From Bacteroidales bacterium (lineage in GTDB: Bacteria > Bacteroidota > Bacteroidia > Bacteroidales > UBA932), in assembly GCA_017501525.1 (NCBI GenBank), contig JAFVWT010000016.1, positions 1-64,000 of the forward strand: a DNA stretch of 64,000 nt. Reading direction: 5' to 3'. The position numbers were made by a program, and so were the translations under genes. Under the pieces are notes generated by a model, which did no database searches, had not been told where the DNA came from, and saw nothing but the letters and a program-made list of their open reading frames with translations. Below are positions 17,310 to 25,841 of this stretch, one piece after another (the first letter of the stretch is position 1; every line of letters begins with the position of its first letter).

Positions 17310-17897
17310 ATGAAACACATTGAATTAAAAGGTAGTTTCAGAACTATCGGAAAAAAATCAGACATCAAAGCAATTAGAAGAAATGGTGGAGTTCCTTGCG
17401 TTCTTTACGGAGCAGGTATCAACAAAGATGAGAACGTCCTATTCTCAGTAGACGCAAAAGAATTGAAATCTCTAACCCACACTCCTAACAGCTATATCGT
17501 AGATCTTAGCATCGATGGCAAATCTTACATGGCTATTATGCATGCACTTCAATTCCATCCTGTTAACGACAATACAATCCACGTTGACTTCTTGTCAATC
17601 GACCCTACCAAACCTGTAACTATCCAGGTACCTTTAAATATCTTCGGTAATTGCGAAGGTGTTCGTCTTGGTGGTAAACTTATGATTGAATCACGCAAAC
17701 TTAAAGTTGCCGGTATTCCTGATATGATTCCCGATGTATTGGATATTGACATTACCGATCTTAAATTGGGTAAACAAATCGTTGCAGGTGACCTTAAATT
17801 TGAGAATATTCAAATCGTAAGCCCTAAGAGCCAAGCCGTTTGTTCAGTTAAACAAACTCGTGCTGCTATGGCTGCTGCAGCTGCTCAAGGTAAATAA
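17310..17897 (+). CDS. rplY: 50S ribosomal protein L25 (Ctc type)
   Basis: Binds 5S rRNA in the large subunit. The 195 aa hold an N-terminal L25 domain (GSFRTIGKKSDIKAIRRNGGVPCVLYG) and a C-terminal TL5/Ctc beta domain (VPLNIFGNCEGVRLGGKL). The tail is Ala-rich. This is the long form of L25. It is 22 bp upstream of pth and probably co-transcribed from the promoter at 17196. Confidence 0.95.
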   Translation: MKHIELKGSFRTIGKKSDIKAIRRNGGVPCVLYGAGINKDENVLFSVDAKELKSLTHTPNSYIVDLSIDGKSYMAIMHALQFHPVNDNTIHVDFLSIDPTKPVTIQVPLNIFGNCEGVRLGGKLMIESRKLKVAGIPDMIPDVLDIDITDLKLGKQIVAGDLKFENIQIVSPKSQAVCSVKQTRAAMAAAAAQGK

Positions 17898-17919
17898 TTG
17901 AAATTATAACTTAAGCGAT

Positions 17920-18549
17920 ATGAAATATCTCATAGTCGGCTTAGGTAATATAGGATATGAGTATGTAGATACTCGTCATAATGTAGGATTTTCGGTATTG
18001 GATGCTTGGGCTCAAGCGTCCAATACTTCTTTTAAGACAGAACGTTATGGCGATGTGGCAGAGGTAAAGTTTAAAGGTCGTACCTTTGTATTGCTCAAAC
18101 CATCTACTTATATGAACCTAAGTGGAAAAGCGGTATCTTACTGGTTGAACAAAACTGCCCTTCCGATTGAAAAGATGATGGTAGTGGTGGATGATATGGC
18201 ACTTGCTCCTGGTCTGTTGAGAATCAGGAAAGGGGGGAGTGCAGGAGGACATAATGGTCTTGGAAATATTGCTCAGGTACTTGGAACCGAGAATTATCCA
18301 CGTCTAAGGGTAGGAATAGGATCCCATATCGGATATGGTTCGCAGGTTGATTTTGTACTTGGGAAGTGGACGCCTGAGGAAAAACCGATTATAGAAGCTG
18401 CTTGCAAAAGGGCAATTTCGGCTCTCAAATCTTTTGCAATGATTGGAATAGATAAGACTATGTCGGAATTCAATAAAAAAGAGGTACCTGTTGTGGTACC
18501 CCCTTCAGAAGACAAATCTTCCGACAAGGTTACTTCTGTTTCACAATAA
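17920..18549 (+). CDS. pth: Peptidyl-tRNA hydrolase
   Basis: Cleaves peptidyl-tRNA released prematurely from ribosomes. Motifs: GLGNIGYEYVDTRHNVGF with catalytic His20, LLKPSTYMNLSG, VVVDD (Asp91-92) and GGSAGGHNGLGNI. The 209 aa slightly exceed the usual about 190 because of a Ser-rich tail. The rplY-pth pairing is common in Bacteroidota. Its 3' end overlaps the convergent divIC-like gene by 20 bp. Confidence 0.96.
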   Translation: MKYLIVGLGNIGYEYVDTRHNVGFSVLDAWAQASNTSFKTERYGDVAEVKFKGRTFVLLKPSTYMNLSGKAVSYWLNKTALPIEKMMVVVDDMALAPGLLRIRKGGSAGGHNGLGNIAQVLGTENYPRLRVGIGSHIGYGSQVDFVLGKWTPEEKPIIEAACKRAISALKSFAMIGIDKTMSEFNKKEVPVVVPPSEDKSSDKVTSVSQ

Positions 18550-18874
18550 ATATATCTTCGTCGCTTTCGTGAAAATAGTATTGTTCACGGGCGAATTTTT
18601 CAAGGGAATCTCTATTGGATGAGAGTTCATTGATTCTCTCATCCAAATTTTCAATATCTTTCCGGTACTTTTCTATAATCTTCTCCTGTCTGAATTGCTG
18701 GATATAGTCTTCTCCCCAGCGGATGACATTGTTCTTGTCAATAAAAAGGACTATAGCAAGAAAAATAATCAATGTGATGATATACTTGTTAACAATGTAT
18801 TTCAACACTTTGGATGAGTCCCGTTTCTCTTTTATCTTATTGAACAATCTGTTTAGTTTTCCTTCTGTAGCCAT
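18530..18874 (-). CDS. Septum formation initiator (FtsB/DivIC family) protein
   Basis: 114 aa from the start MATEGKLNRLF. The longer reading frame starting at 19066 runs through the tandem repeat and is not credible. One transmembrane helix (ITLIIFLAIVLFID) is followed by a coiled coil rich in E/K/R (about residues 55-90) and the family ending ARExYYFHExDEDIFIV. Such bitopic proteins form the FtsQLB-like divisome subcomplex. Its 3' end overlaps pth. Confidence 0.88.
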   Translation of the reverse strand: MATEGKLNRLFNKIKEKRDSSKVLKYIVNKYIITLIIFLAIVLFIDKNNVIRWGEDYIQQFRQEKIIEKYRKDIENLDERINELSSNRDSLEKFAREQYYFHESDEDIFIVKQK

Positions 18875-18941
18875 AATTATTCTAAATTTGAGTATACAAG
18901 TGGGAAACAATGTTTTTGGTTTGATTTTTTTCGCATGCTTC

Positions 18942-19111
18942 AAATATACGCAAGAAGCGAGTGAAAAGCAAAGCGCAGCATTGATTTTTACAACGAGCGC
19001 CCCAGTATTTCTATCCCGCCAGGGATAAATATACGCAAGAAGCGAGTGAAAAGCAAAGCGTAGCATTGATTTTTACAACGAGCACCCCAGTATTTCTATC
19101 CCGCTAGGGAT
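18942..19111 (+). repeat. 85-bp tandem repeat, two copies
   Basis: Two near-identical 85-bp units: 18942-19026 and 19027-19111. Each unit ends in a hairpin with the palindrome TATCCC-GCCA/GCTA-GGGATA; the whole hairpin with flanks spans about 19005-19034 for the first copy. The backbone (ATACGCAAGAAGCGA, GCAAAGC, TTGATTTTTACAACGAGCG, GTATTTCT) recurs on the minus strand at 63729-63860, with a different palindrome. It lies between divergently transcribed divIC-like and CPBP protease genes. Confidence 0.88.
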
Positions 19112-19168
19112 AAATATAGGATTATTTCCTTATCTTTGAAAATAAATTGAATCTAAGGTAAGTTTCTA

Positions 19169-20011
19169 ATGGGTATTAATATGAGCCGATATATTATTCT
19201 CCTTACAATAATGGGGGTATTGATGTCATCTGTGCTATCAGTACTTGTTAATCTTATATTCGGTATAAACCTTCCGGACTATCCATTTGGGGACTTTCTG
19301 TTGTATATTCTGATTTTTATTCCTCCTTTTGTATTGTTGTATGTTGATGGGAATAGCATAAAAGATAACTCCGGAAAGGTATATGGAGGATTCAAAAGAA
19401 TTGCATCTTTCCTCAGATGCAATGGAGAAAATGTGCCTGTAAAGAAGCACTACCTTTGGTTATTTTTGATATTGCTCTTTCTCAGTGCAATGGTTCTGAT
19501 TTCATCCATTCCGGCTCCGGAGTTGCCGCAGTGGTATGCGGACAAGATGTTGAGAATGGTTTCACCACCATATCTTCCATGGAGTCTCCTGATGGTAAGT
19601 ATATTTGCCCCTCTTTTTGAAGAAATCATCTTCAGGAAGATTCTGATGGATGAATTTCTGGAGAAATATAAACCGATAGTAGCGATTCTGTTATCGGCAT
19701 TTTTGTTCGGAGCAATACATTTTAATGTGTGGCAGGCCATTCCCGCATTCCTGTATGGATTACTTTTTGGATGGATATATTTCAAATTTAGAAATGTTAT
19801 CATTACGATAGTATTACATTCCTTGAATAATACAATATCTATAATAATTGCCTACTTCATGCGGGACAATATCGGCCTGGCATTCTCTCCGTTGGGAAAT
19901 TTGTTTAGTAGCGATTTTATTTTTTACTCAATAATTTTTGCTGCATTCGCTCTATTTTCCCTTTCTATATATGTTATAGACAAAAATCTTAAAATTGATG
20001 TTAAATCTTAA
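19169..20011 (+). CDS. CPBP family intramembrane metalloprotease
   Basis: 280 aa with about seven or eight hydrophobic segments. The three diagnostic CPBP/Abi motifs are present: EEIIFR at about residues 151-156, FLFGAIHF with His near 184, and HSLNN near 217. These are the metal-binding glutamates, histidines and asparagine of the Rce1-type intramembrane protease fold. Substrate unknown. It lies 12 bp upstream of manA, probably in one operon with manA and the S4 protein. A TATCTTTG -7 box precedes it at about 19131-19138. Confidence 0.9.
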   Translation: MGINMSRYIILLTIMGVLMSSVLSVLVNLIFGINLPDYPFGDFLLYILIFIPPFVLLYVDGNSIKDNSGKVYGGFKRIASFLRCNGENVPVKKHYLWLFLILLFLSAMVLISSIPAPELPQWYADKMLRMVSPPYLPWSLLMVSIFAPLFEEIIFRKILMDEFLEKYKPIVAILLSAFLFGAIHFNVWQAIPAFLYGLLFGWIYFKFRNVIITIVLHSLNNTISIIIAYFMRDNIGLAFSPLGNLFSSDFIFYSIIFAAFALFSLSIYVIDKNLKIDVKS

Positions 20012-20023
20012 AAGCAATATACA

Positions 20024-21052
20024 ATGAAACAGACAATTTACCCTTATAAATTTGTAGTAGAATCCAAAGAGAGGGTCTGGGGTGGTAATACCTTGGAACT
20101 AAGATATGGAAAGCCATCCAAAGGAGATCGAATTGGTGAGACTTGGGAAATATGTGGCTTTGAGGATGATAGTTCCGTTATTGCAAATGGGTATCTGGCA
20201 GAAAATTCTCTATTTGATGTGATTGAGACATATATGGACGAGATAGTGGGGGAAGACAATTATAAGCGTTTTGGCAATGAGTTTCCTCTTCTTATGAAGA
20301 TGCTTGATATTGAGGACCGTCTCTCCATTCAGGTACATCCTGATGATGATACAGCCTTTGACCGTCATAATTCCTATGGGAAGACAGAGGCCTGGTATGT
20401 TCTCGATGCAAAACCCGGGGCTAAGGTGTATATGGGTTTTAATAGAGACATCACACCTGTTGAGTTCCTTCAGAGGGCATCAGATGGTACATTGGAAGAG
20501 GTTCTGAATGTGTATGAACCTAAAAAAGGGGACTTCTTTTTTATCGAATCAGGTATTGTTCATGCTGCCGGTGGGGGAGTGGTTATAGCAGAGGTTCAGC
20601 AACTTTCTGATGTTACTTACAGAATCTATGATTGGGGAAGAGAATTTGACCCTCAGACAGCGCGAGAAATGCATGTGGAGTTGGCAATAGACTGTATCAA
20701 TTACAAGAAATATGATGAGTCAAAATATTTCATAAGTGGCTCAGCCCACCATCATGGTTCATTGGTGAAATCAAAATATTTTAACGTTACCCCATTCCGA
20801 ACAAAGGACACCATTCATATTTATACTGAGCAGTACAATAGTTTTATTGTCTATTTCTGTGCAGAAGGAGAGGCTGCAATAAAAATGAAGAGTGATGGAG
20901 TTGAACAGCAATTTCCTATTGCTCAGGGAGAATGGGTTCTTATACCGGCATCGGCTCCCGATTTTTACATCACTCCCATTAATGGAGAAATGAATATTCT
21001 TGAGTTTTACATAGAACCACAGCAAGAGGTGGATTCCTACATCAATGATTGA
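20024..21052 (+). CDS. manA: Mannose-6-phosphate isomerase, class I
   Basis: Interconverts fructose-6-phosphate and mannose-6-phosphate, feeding GDP-mannose and surface glycan synthesis. Zinc-site and active-site motifs are visible: IQVHPDDDTA from residue 102 (His105), GKTEAWYVLDA, and GIVHAAGGGVVIAEVQQ. The 342 aa match the short Bacillus-type type I PMI. It overlaps the next gene by 8 bp, indicating translational coupling. Confidence 0.95.
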   Translation: MKQTIYPYKFVVESKERVWGGNTLELRYGKPSKGDRIGETWEICGFEDDSSVIANGYLAENSLFDVIETYMDEIVGEDNYKRFGNEFPLLMKMLDIEDRLSIQVHPDDDTAFDRHNSYGKTEAWYVLDAKPGAKVYMGFNRDITPVEFLQRASDGTLEEVLNVYEPKKGDFFFIESGIVHAAGGGVVIAEVQQLSDVTYRIYDWGREFDPQTAREMHVELAIDCINYKKYDESKYFISGSAHHHGSLVKSKYFNVTPFRTKDTIHIYTEQYNSFIVYFCAEGEAAIKMKSDGVEQQFPIAQGEWVLIPASAPDFYITPINGEMNILEFYIEPQQEVDSYIND

Positions 21053-21422
21053 AAGAATCGATAAATATTTATGGTCCATAAGAGTCTTTAAAACTCGTTC
21101 AGAAGCGGCTGATGCCTGTAAAAGTGGAAAGGTGGAGGTTGGGGGAACTCAGGCAAAGGCTTCCCGCACCATTAAAGAGGGGGACATTATCACCGTCAGG
21201 AAAGGGAGTGTCCGATTCCAGTATCGTGTGATTGTCCCTATTGGCAATAGGGTTGGAGCAAAATTGGTTCCGGAATATGCTGAGAATATAACACCTCAAA
21301 GTGAACTCGATAAGCTCAACGCCCCTTTTGAAACTATTTTTATCCGAAGGGATAGAGGAGCAGGACGCCCTACTAAAAAGGAACGCAGGGATTTGGAACG
21401 TCTTATGGAAGAGATTTTTTAG
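21045..21422 (+). CDS. S4-domain RNA-binding protein (Hsp15 family)
   Basis: 125 aa with an N-terminal S4 fold: RIDKYLWSIRVFKTRSEA, ACKSGKVEVGG, KEGDIITVRKG. The C-terminal basic tail RDRGAGRPTKKERRDLERL is typical of Hsp15/YrfH-type ribosome-rescue proteins that bind free 50S subunits with nascent chains. It is coupled to manA by an ATGATTGA overlap. Confidence 0.9.
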   Translation: MIERIDKYLWSIRVFKTRSEAADACKSGKVEVGGTQAKASRTIKEGDIITVRKGSVRFQYRVIVPIGNRVGAKLVPEYAENITPQSELDKLNAPFETIFIRRDRGAGRPTKKERRDLERLMEEIF

Positions 21423-21516
21423 GGCCTCTAAGGACAATAATCTCCACCAAATAGCATTTAGTTTGCGTTTTGTTGTGCACTATGTAAAAGAAAAATATGT
21501 ATGTGCGCTTAGGGGT

Positions 21517-22275
21517 TTACAGGAGTGGTTTGAGGTCGTATGATTCGTATGTCGCTCCGGGGCAATCACCCCTCTTTTTGTGGTTGTAGAAGAACTGGTC
21601 TATACCGAAAATCATGGCCCCTTCGATATCGTTTGTGTAGTCATCTCCTATCATTAGGGTCTCTTTTTTGATTTCTTTCCACAATTCTGGATTTTGCTTG
21701 GGGTCAACTCCGGAGAGTTCGCTAAGGGCTTTCTCAAATATTTTTGGGGATGGTTTATGAACTCCAACCTCTTCTGAGACAACTACATTCTTGAAGAATC
21801 TGCTTATCCCAGAACCATTAAGTTTTCTGTACTGTACCTCTTTGAATCCATTGCTGATTATCCCCATGGTAGCCCCATTTTTCTCAAACTTGAGCAAAAT
21901 CTCCTTGGCATATGGCATGAGTTCTGTTTCGCAAATCATCTGCTCAAGATAATCTTCTCCAAAGATTCTTGCTTGAGTTTCGTTGTCGTAGCCATATAGA
22001 AGAAAGGCGTCGTAGAATCTTCTCCATCGGAGGTTGTCTTTGGAGAGCGCCCCATCCTCATACTCTTTCCAAAGTTTGTGGTTTATCACATCATATTTGT
22101 CAAAGAAAGTATCGAGGGCCGAATTTTCATCATTTCCTTCCACTTCAAGGATTTTGTTCAGCAGCTGGTCATTACGCCTTATTAATTTGCAAATCGCACT
22201 CTTGGAATTTTTGTCAAAATCCCAAAGAGTGCGGTCCAAATCTATCAGATAGTATTTATAAGGTCTTACTTTCAA
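21517..22275 (-). CDS. YjjG family noncanonical pyrimidine nucleotidase (HAD)
   Basis: 252 aa HAD hydrolase. Motif I is LIDLDRTLWDF (Asp12/Asp14), motif II IISNG, motif III lysine in VGVHKPSPKIFE, motif IV MIGDDYTNDIEGA. The DLDRTLWDFD opening and VSEEVGVHKPxxxIF are the YjjG/YfnB subtype. These enzymes dephosphorylate noncanonical nucleoside monophosphates. It is followed on the minus strand by no gene, being convergent with the S4 protein; purB lies upstream. Confidence 0.9.
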   Translation of the reverse strand: MKVRPYKYYLIDLDRTLWDFDKNSKSAICKLIRRNDQLLNKILEVEGNDENSALDTFFDKYDVINHKLWKEYEDGALSKDNLRWRRFYDAFLLYGYDNETQARIFGEDYLEQMICETELMPYAKEILLKFEKNGATMGIISNGFKEVQYRKLNGSGISRFFKNVVVSEEVGVHKPSPKIFEKALSELSGVDPKQNPELWKEIKKETLMIGDDYTNDIEGAMIFGIDQFFYNHKKRGDCPGATYESYDLKPLL

Positions 22276-22307
22276 TGTGGTGTCGTTAGAAAATTCCGTT
22301 ATAAAGA

Positions 22308-23642
22308 TTATCTTCCTGTGTAGTTGAAGGGAGTTATAAGTTTCAGTTCCTCTTTCAACTCTTCTGAAACATTCAGAGTATCAATGAATTCTGCGATAGT
22401 CTCTTCAGAAACTGATTTTCCTGTACGGGTCAATTCCTTAAGTGTTTCATAAGGATTTGGATAACCTTCGCGGCGTAAGATTGTCTGTATGGCTTCTGCT
22501 ACCACTTCCCAGTTGTCATTCAAGTCAGCTTCAATAGCTTCCTCATTGATGATCAGTTTGTTCAATCCTTTTATTACAGATTTTAAAGCTATGATGGAAT
22601 GTGCGATGGGAACTCCAACATTGCGCAAGACAGTAGAGTCGGTAAGGTCTCTCTGTAGTCTTGAGATGGGTAGTTTAGATGCGAGGAACTCACACATTGC
22701 ATTGGCAATCATAAAGTTGCCTTCTGCATTTTCAAAGTCTATAGGGTTGACTTTATGGGGCATGGCAGATGAACCGACTTCTCCCGCTTTGATTTTTTGT
22801 TTGAAGTATTCCATTGAGATATATGTCCAGATATCTCTACATAAATCGATAAGAATGTTGTTTATCCTCTTTATTGCGTCAAAAAGTGCAGCTATATTAT
22901 CGTAATGTTCAATCTGGGTTGTGGGGTATGAACGTTTCAGCCCGAGTGTCTCCTCAACGAAATTTCTGGCAAAGTCGTTCCAATCAATCTCCGGATAAGC
23001 TACAAAGTGTGCGTTGAAGTTACCTGTTGCTCCTCCAAATTTTGCAGAATATGGGATAGACAGGAGAGTTTTCTGTTGCTCCTTGATTCGGGTTGTGAAT
23101 ACCTCTATCTCTTTTCCGACTCTTGTGGGAGAGGCGGGTTGACCGTGGGTATGAGCCAACATCGGGATATTTTTCCATTGGTTGGAAAGGTCGTCAAGGG
23201 TGTTTATTACTTCAAACAATTCTGGCAGATAAACATCCTGGATACCCTCAAGTAGAGTCAAGGGAACGGCTGTGTTGTTTATATCCTGAGAAGTAAGTCC
23301 GAAGTGGATGAACTCTTTATATGCTCCACTTATTCCAAGCTCGTCAAATTTTTTCTTTATGAAATACTCGACGGCTTTGACATCGTGGTTTGTCACCTTT
23401 TCTATCTCTTTGACTGCAGCTGCATCTTCCTCTGTCATATCTTGATACAGAGATCGTAGTTGCCCAAATATTGATTTGTCAATCCCCTCAAGTTGGGGTA
23501 GAGGAATTTCACAAAGTGCAATAAAATATTCAATTTCAATACGGACACGATATTTGATTAATGCGAATTCTGAGTAGTATGATGACAACTCTTTGACTTG
23601 ACGATAATATCTTCCGTCTATGGGGGTAATTGATGTAAGCAT
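22308..23642 (-). CDS. purB: Adenylosuccinate lyase
   Basis: Purine synthesis: cleaves SAICAR to AICAR plus fumarate, and adenylosuccinate to AMP plus fumarate. Motifs: SITPIDGRY at the N-terminus, FGLTSQDINNTA, HTHGQPASPTRVGKE with a catalytic His, and the signature SSAMPHKVNPIDFENAEGN. The 444 aa and the Escherichia-type PIDFEN ending of the signature fit PurB. A minus-strand TACCTTTG at 23669-23662 is a good -7 box. The next minus-strand gene (yjjG-like) begins 32 bp downstream. Confidence 0.96.
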   Translation of the reverse strand: MLTSITPIDGRYYRQVKELSSYYSEFALIKYRVRIEIEYFIALCEIPLPQLEGIDKSIFGQLRSLYQDMTEEDAAAVKEIEKVTNHDVKAVEYFIKKKFDELGISGAYKEFIHFGLTSQDINNTAVPLTLLEGIQDVYLPELFEVINTLDDLSNQWKNIPMLAHTHGQPASPTRVGKEIEVFTTRIKEQQKTLLSIPYSAKFGGATGNFNAHFVAYPEIDWNDFARNFVEETLGLKRSYPTTQIEHYDNIAALFDAIKRINNILIDLCRDIWTYISMEYFKQKIKAGEVGSSAMPHKVNPIDFENAEGNFMIANAMCEFLASKLPISRLQRDLTDSTVLRNVGVPIAHSIIALKSVIKGLNKLIINEEAIEADLNDNWEVVAEAIQTILRREGYPNPYETLKELTRTGKSVSEETIAEFIDTLNVSEELKEELKLITPFNYTGR

Positions 23643-23706
23643 ATATTTTTTGTTTAAAATCCAAAGGTAGTTATTATTTTTGGATGTTTATTGTAAAATG
23701 GAAGGT

Positions 23707-24846
23707 ATGAAAGAAAAATTGTCACTACTGATATTATATCTGTCGATATTGTCGTTGCTATTCTCGTGCAAAGGGAGTGGAGACGGACTGCCGGAAAATT
23801 ATACTCCTGTCGAACTCAAATACGCAAAATACCTTAGGATAGGTGATTGTCAGGACTATTACTTGGTGGATGTGATAAATCCCTGGGACACTTCGCGGGT
23901 ACTTCAACGATATATTCTGGTTGATTCGTTAGCCCCTTTCCCCGAGTCACTTCCAGAAGGAAAGATCGTCAAGACTCCTATTGATAATATAGTGGTTTAT
24001 TCTTCTGTTCATGCATCGATCCTGCAGAGGCTTTCTGCTGTAGACAGAATCTGTGGTGTGTGTGAACCGGAGTATATACTTTCAGAGGAGATCCGTAACG
24101 GGGTCTCAAATGGTGAGATTGTTGATTGTGGAAAATCTATTTCTCCGAATGTCGAGAAAATTATCAGCGCCGGAGCTCAGGTCATTATCGCTTCACCATT
24201 TGAAAATAGCAATTATGCTTCGGCTGAGAAATTGTCTATACCTATAATTGAGGGGGCTGACTATATGGAAAATCATCCATTGGGACGGGCAGAATGGATA
24301 AAATTATATGGTTATTTGCTTGGTACTTCTATAACGGCAGATTCTGTTTTCTGTGAAATTGAGGCAAACTATAACTCTCTGAAGTCAATGGTCGCAAATA
24401 CTCTGAATCAGGGGAAGAGACCTCCTACAGTCCTTTCAGACAAAAAATACGGCAATTCATGGGGAGTCCCCGGAGGAGAAAGTTACATATCTGTGATGTA
24501 TGAGGATGCAGGGGGAAAGAATATTTTTGATGAGTATCGTCAAAGTGGGAGTGTGATGCTCTCATTTGAAGAAGTATTCGCTAAAGCAATAGATGCCGAC
24601 TATTGGTTGTTCAAATACAATGCGCCGGAAGATTACTCATACGGTGATTTGCTGGAAGAGTATCCTCTTTATGCAAATTTTTCTTCTTTTAAAAAGGATT
24701 ATGTGTATGGTTGTAATACATCATATGTTCCTTATTATGATGATATAACATTGCATCCGGATATGATTCTGGCAGATTTTATAAAGATTTTTCATCCCGA
24801 ACTTCTGCCCGGACATAATCTAAAATATTTTCAACCGCTGAAGTGA
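23707..24846 (+). CDS. ABC transporter substrate-binding lipoprotein (FecB/BtuF type)
   Basis: Start MKEKLSLLILYL is chosen because it gives a clean lipoprotein signal ending LLFSC; ATGs at 23680 and 23698 are alternatives. The fold is the class III binding protein type: VVYSSVHASILQRLSAVDRICGVCEPEYI, GAQVIIASPFE and a C-terminal ADFIKIFHPELL. It probably delivers an iron chelate, haem or corrinoid to the FecCD-type permease and ATPase encoded convergently. The ligand cannot be read from the sequence. Its 3' end overlaps the ATPase gene by 68 bp, an unusually long convergent overlap. Confidence 0.88.
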   Translation: MKEKLSLLILYLSILSLLFSCKGSGDGLPENYTPVELKYAKYLRIGDCQDYYLVDVINPWDTSRVLQRYILVDSLAPFPESLPEGKIVKTPIDNIVVYSSVHASILQRLSAVDRICGVCEPEYILSEEIRNGVSNGEIVDCGKSISPNVEKIISAGAQVIIASPFENSNYASAEKLSIPIIEGADYMENHPLGRAEWIKLYGYLLGTSITADSVFCEIEANYNSLKSMVANTLNQGKRPPTVLSDKKYGNSWGVPGGESYISVMYEDAGGKNIFDEYRQSGSVMLSFEEVFAKAIDADYWLFKYNAPEDYSYGDLLEEYPLYANFSSFKKDYVYGCNTSYVPYYDDITLHPDMILADFIKIFHPELLPGHNLKYFQPLK

Positions 24847-25828
24847 TTCCGTCGGTGCAAATCCTTTTCCCTTGCGGAAATATTATTTCGATGTTATTTC
24901 TATCGAGGCAACGGATATTTATCAATCCTTCGCGAGGAGCTACCGGACTGAACCCGTTTCTGAAGAGGGCGTTTGCTAACCACCTTGCACTAATGGCATC
25001 TCCCTCAACCCCTATGGGATTCTCTGAGGAGCCCATAGAAAGATTGCCCGTGATGGTATCAAATGTCATCCCCTTTTGAGAAAAGAATTTTTCCATTGTG
25101 CCGTTAAGTATCAGGTTTTCAGGAGTGTCGCAATATATGGGCAACTCTTTGGAAAGCAATAGAAATTTATCTGCATACATCATTGCGTTTTCCATATCGT
25201 GAGTTGAGAGAAGTATCGCTTTGCCTTTTTCAACAGCAGTTCTATGGAGCAGGGCCATCGTCTCCATTCTTGCTGCAACGTCAAGGAATGCAGTAGGCTC
25301 ATCAAGAATGATTACCTCACACTCTTGTGCGAGGGCTTTTGCAATCATGGCTCTTTGTCTCTCTCCGTCAGAGAGTTCATTGATGTCGGAAAATGCCTTG
25401 TGTTCAATTCCCACTGCTTTGATGGATTCTTCTACAATTTTTTTATCACTCTCTTTGAGCCGTCCGAAGAAACCGGTGTGTGGGTATCGTCCTAATGCTA
25501 CAGTCTCATATACTGTCATCCCTCCAAGGTTCCCTTTTTCGGTTAGGACCACTCCGACTTTTAGTGCAAATTCGTTTGCCGAATATTGTCTAATATCTTT
25601 GCCCGAAATAGTAATCTTGCCGGAAACGGGAGGTTGGAAATTACAGATTGTTCTGATAAGAGTCGATTTGCCTGTCCCGTTAAGTCCGATAAGGCAGGTA
25701 AGTTCACCACGATATAATGCAAACTCCACATTTGGGTGGACTATTTTCCATTTTCCTTTTTTCAAAGGGTATCCAATTGATAGGGCTTGTACCTCTACGA
25801 GTGTTGTCTGTCTGGTAACGGGCTCCAT
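24779..25828 (-). CDS. ABC transporter ATP-binding protein (FecE/BtuD type) with C-terminal extension
   Basis: 349 aa. Residues about 10-250 form the ATPase: Walker A GLNGTGKSTL, signature LSDGERQRAMIAKALAQ, Walker B VIILDEPTAFLD, switch LLSTHDMENAM. The last roughly 90 residues are an extra domain not found in standard about 260-aa FecE/BtuD proteins. It is the last gene of a minus-strand operon, 13 bp after the permease gene. It powers iron-chelate or corrinoid import with the permease and the binding protein at 23707. Confidence 0.92.
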   Translation of the reverse strand: MEPVTRQTTLVEVQALSIGYPLKKGKWKIVHPNVEFALYRGELTCLIGLNGTGKSTLIRTICNFQPPVSGKITISGKDIRQYSANEFALKVGVVLTEKGNLGGMTVYETVALGRYPHTGFFGRLKESDKKIVEESIKAVGIEHKAFSDINELSDGERQRAMIAKALAQECEVIILDEPTAFLDVAARMETMALLHRTAVEKGKAILLSTHDMENAMMYADKFLLLSKELPIYCDTPENLILNGTMEKFFSQKGMTFDTITGNLSMGSSENPIGVEGDAISARWLANALFRNGFSPVAPREGLINIRCLDRNNIEIIFPQGKRICTDGITSAVENILDYVRAEVRDEKSL

Positions 25829-25841
25829 TATTCGGTAGTTT

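Noticed and set aside
18530..19066. Longer start for the divIC-like gene at 19066
   Set aside because: The extra 64 codons read through the 85-bp tandem repeat; the family begins at the ATG at 18874.
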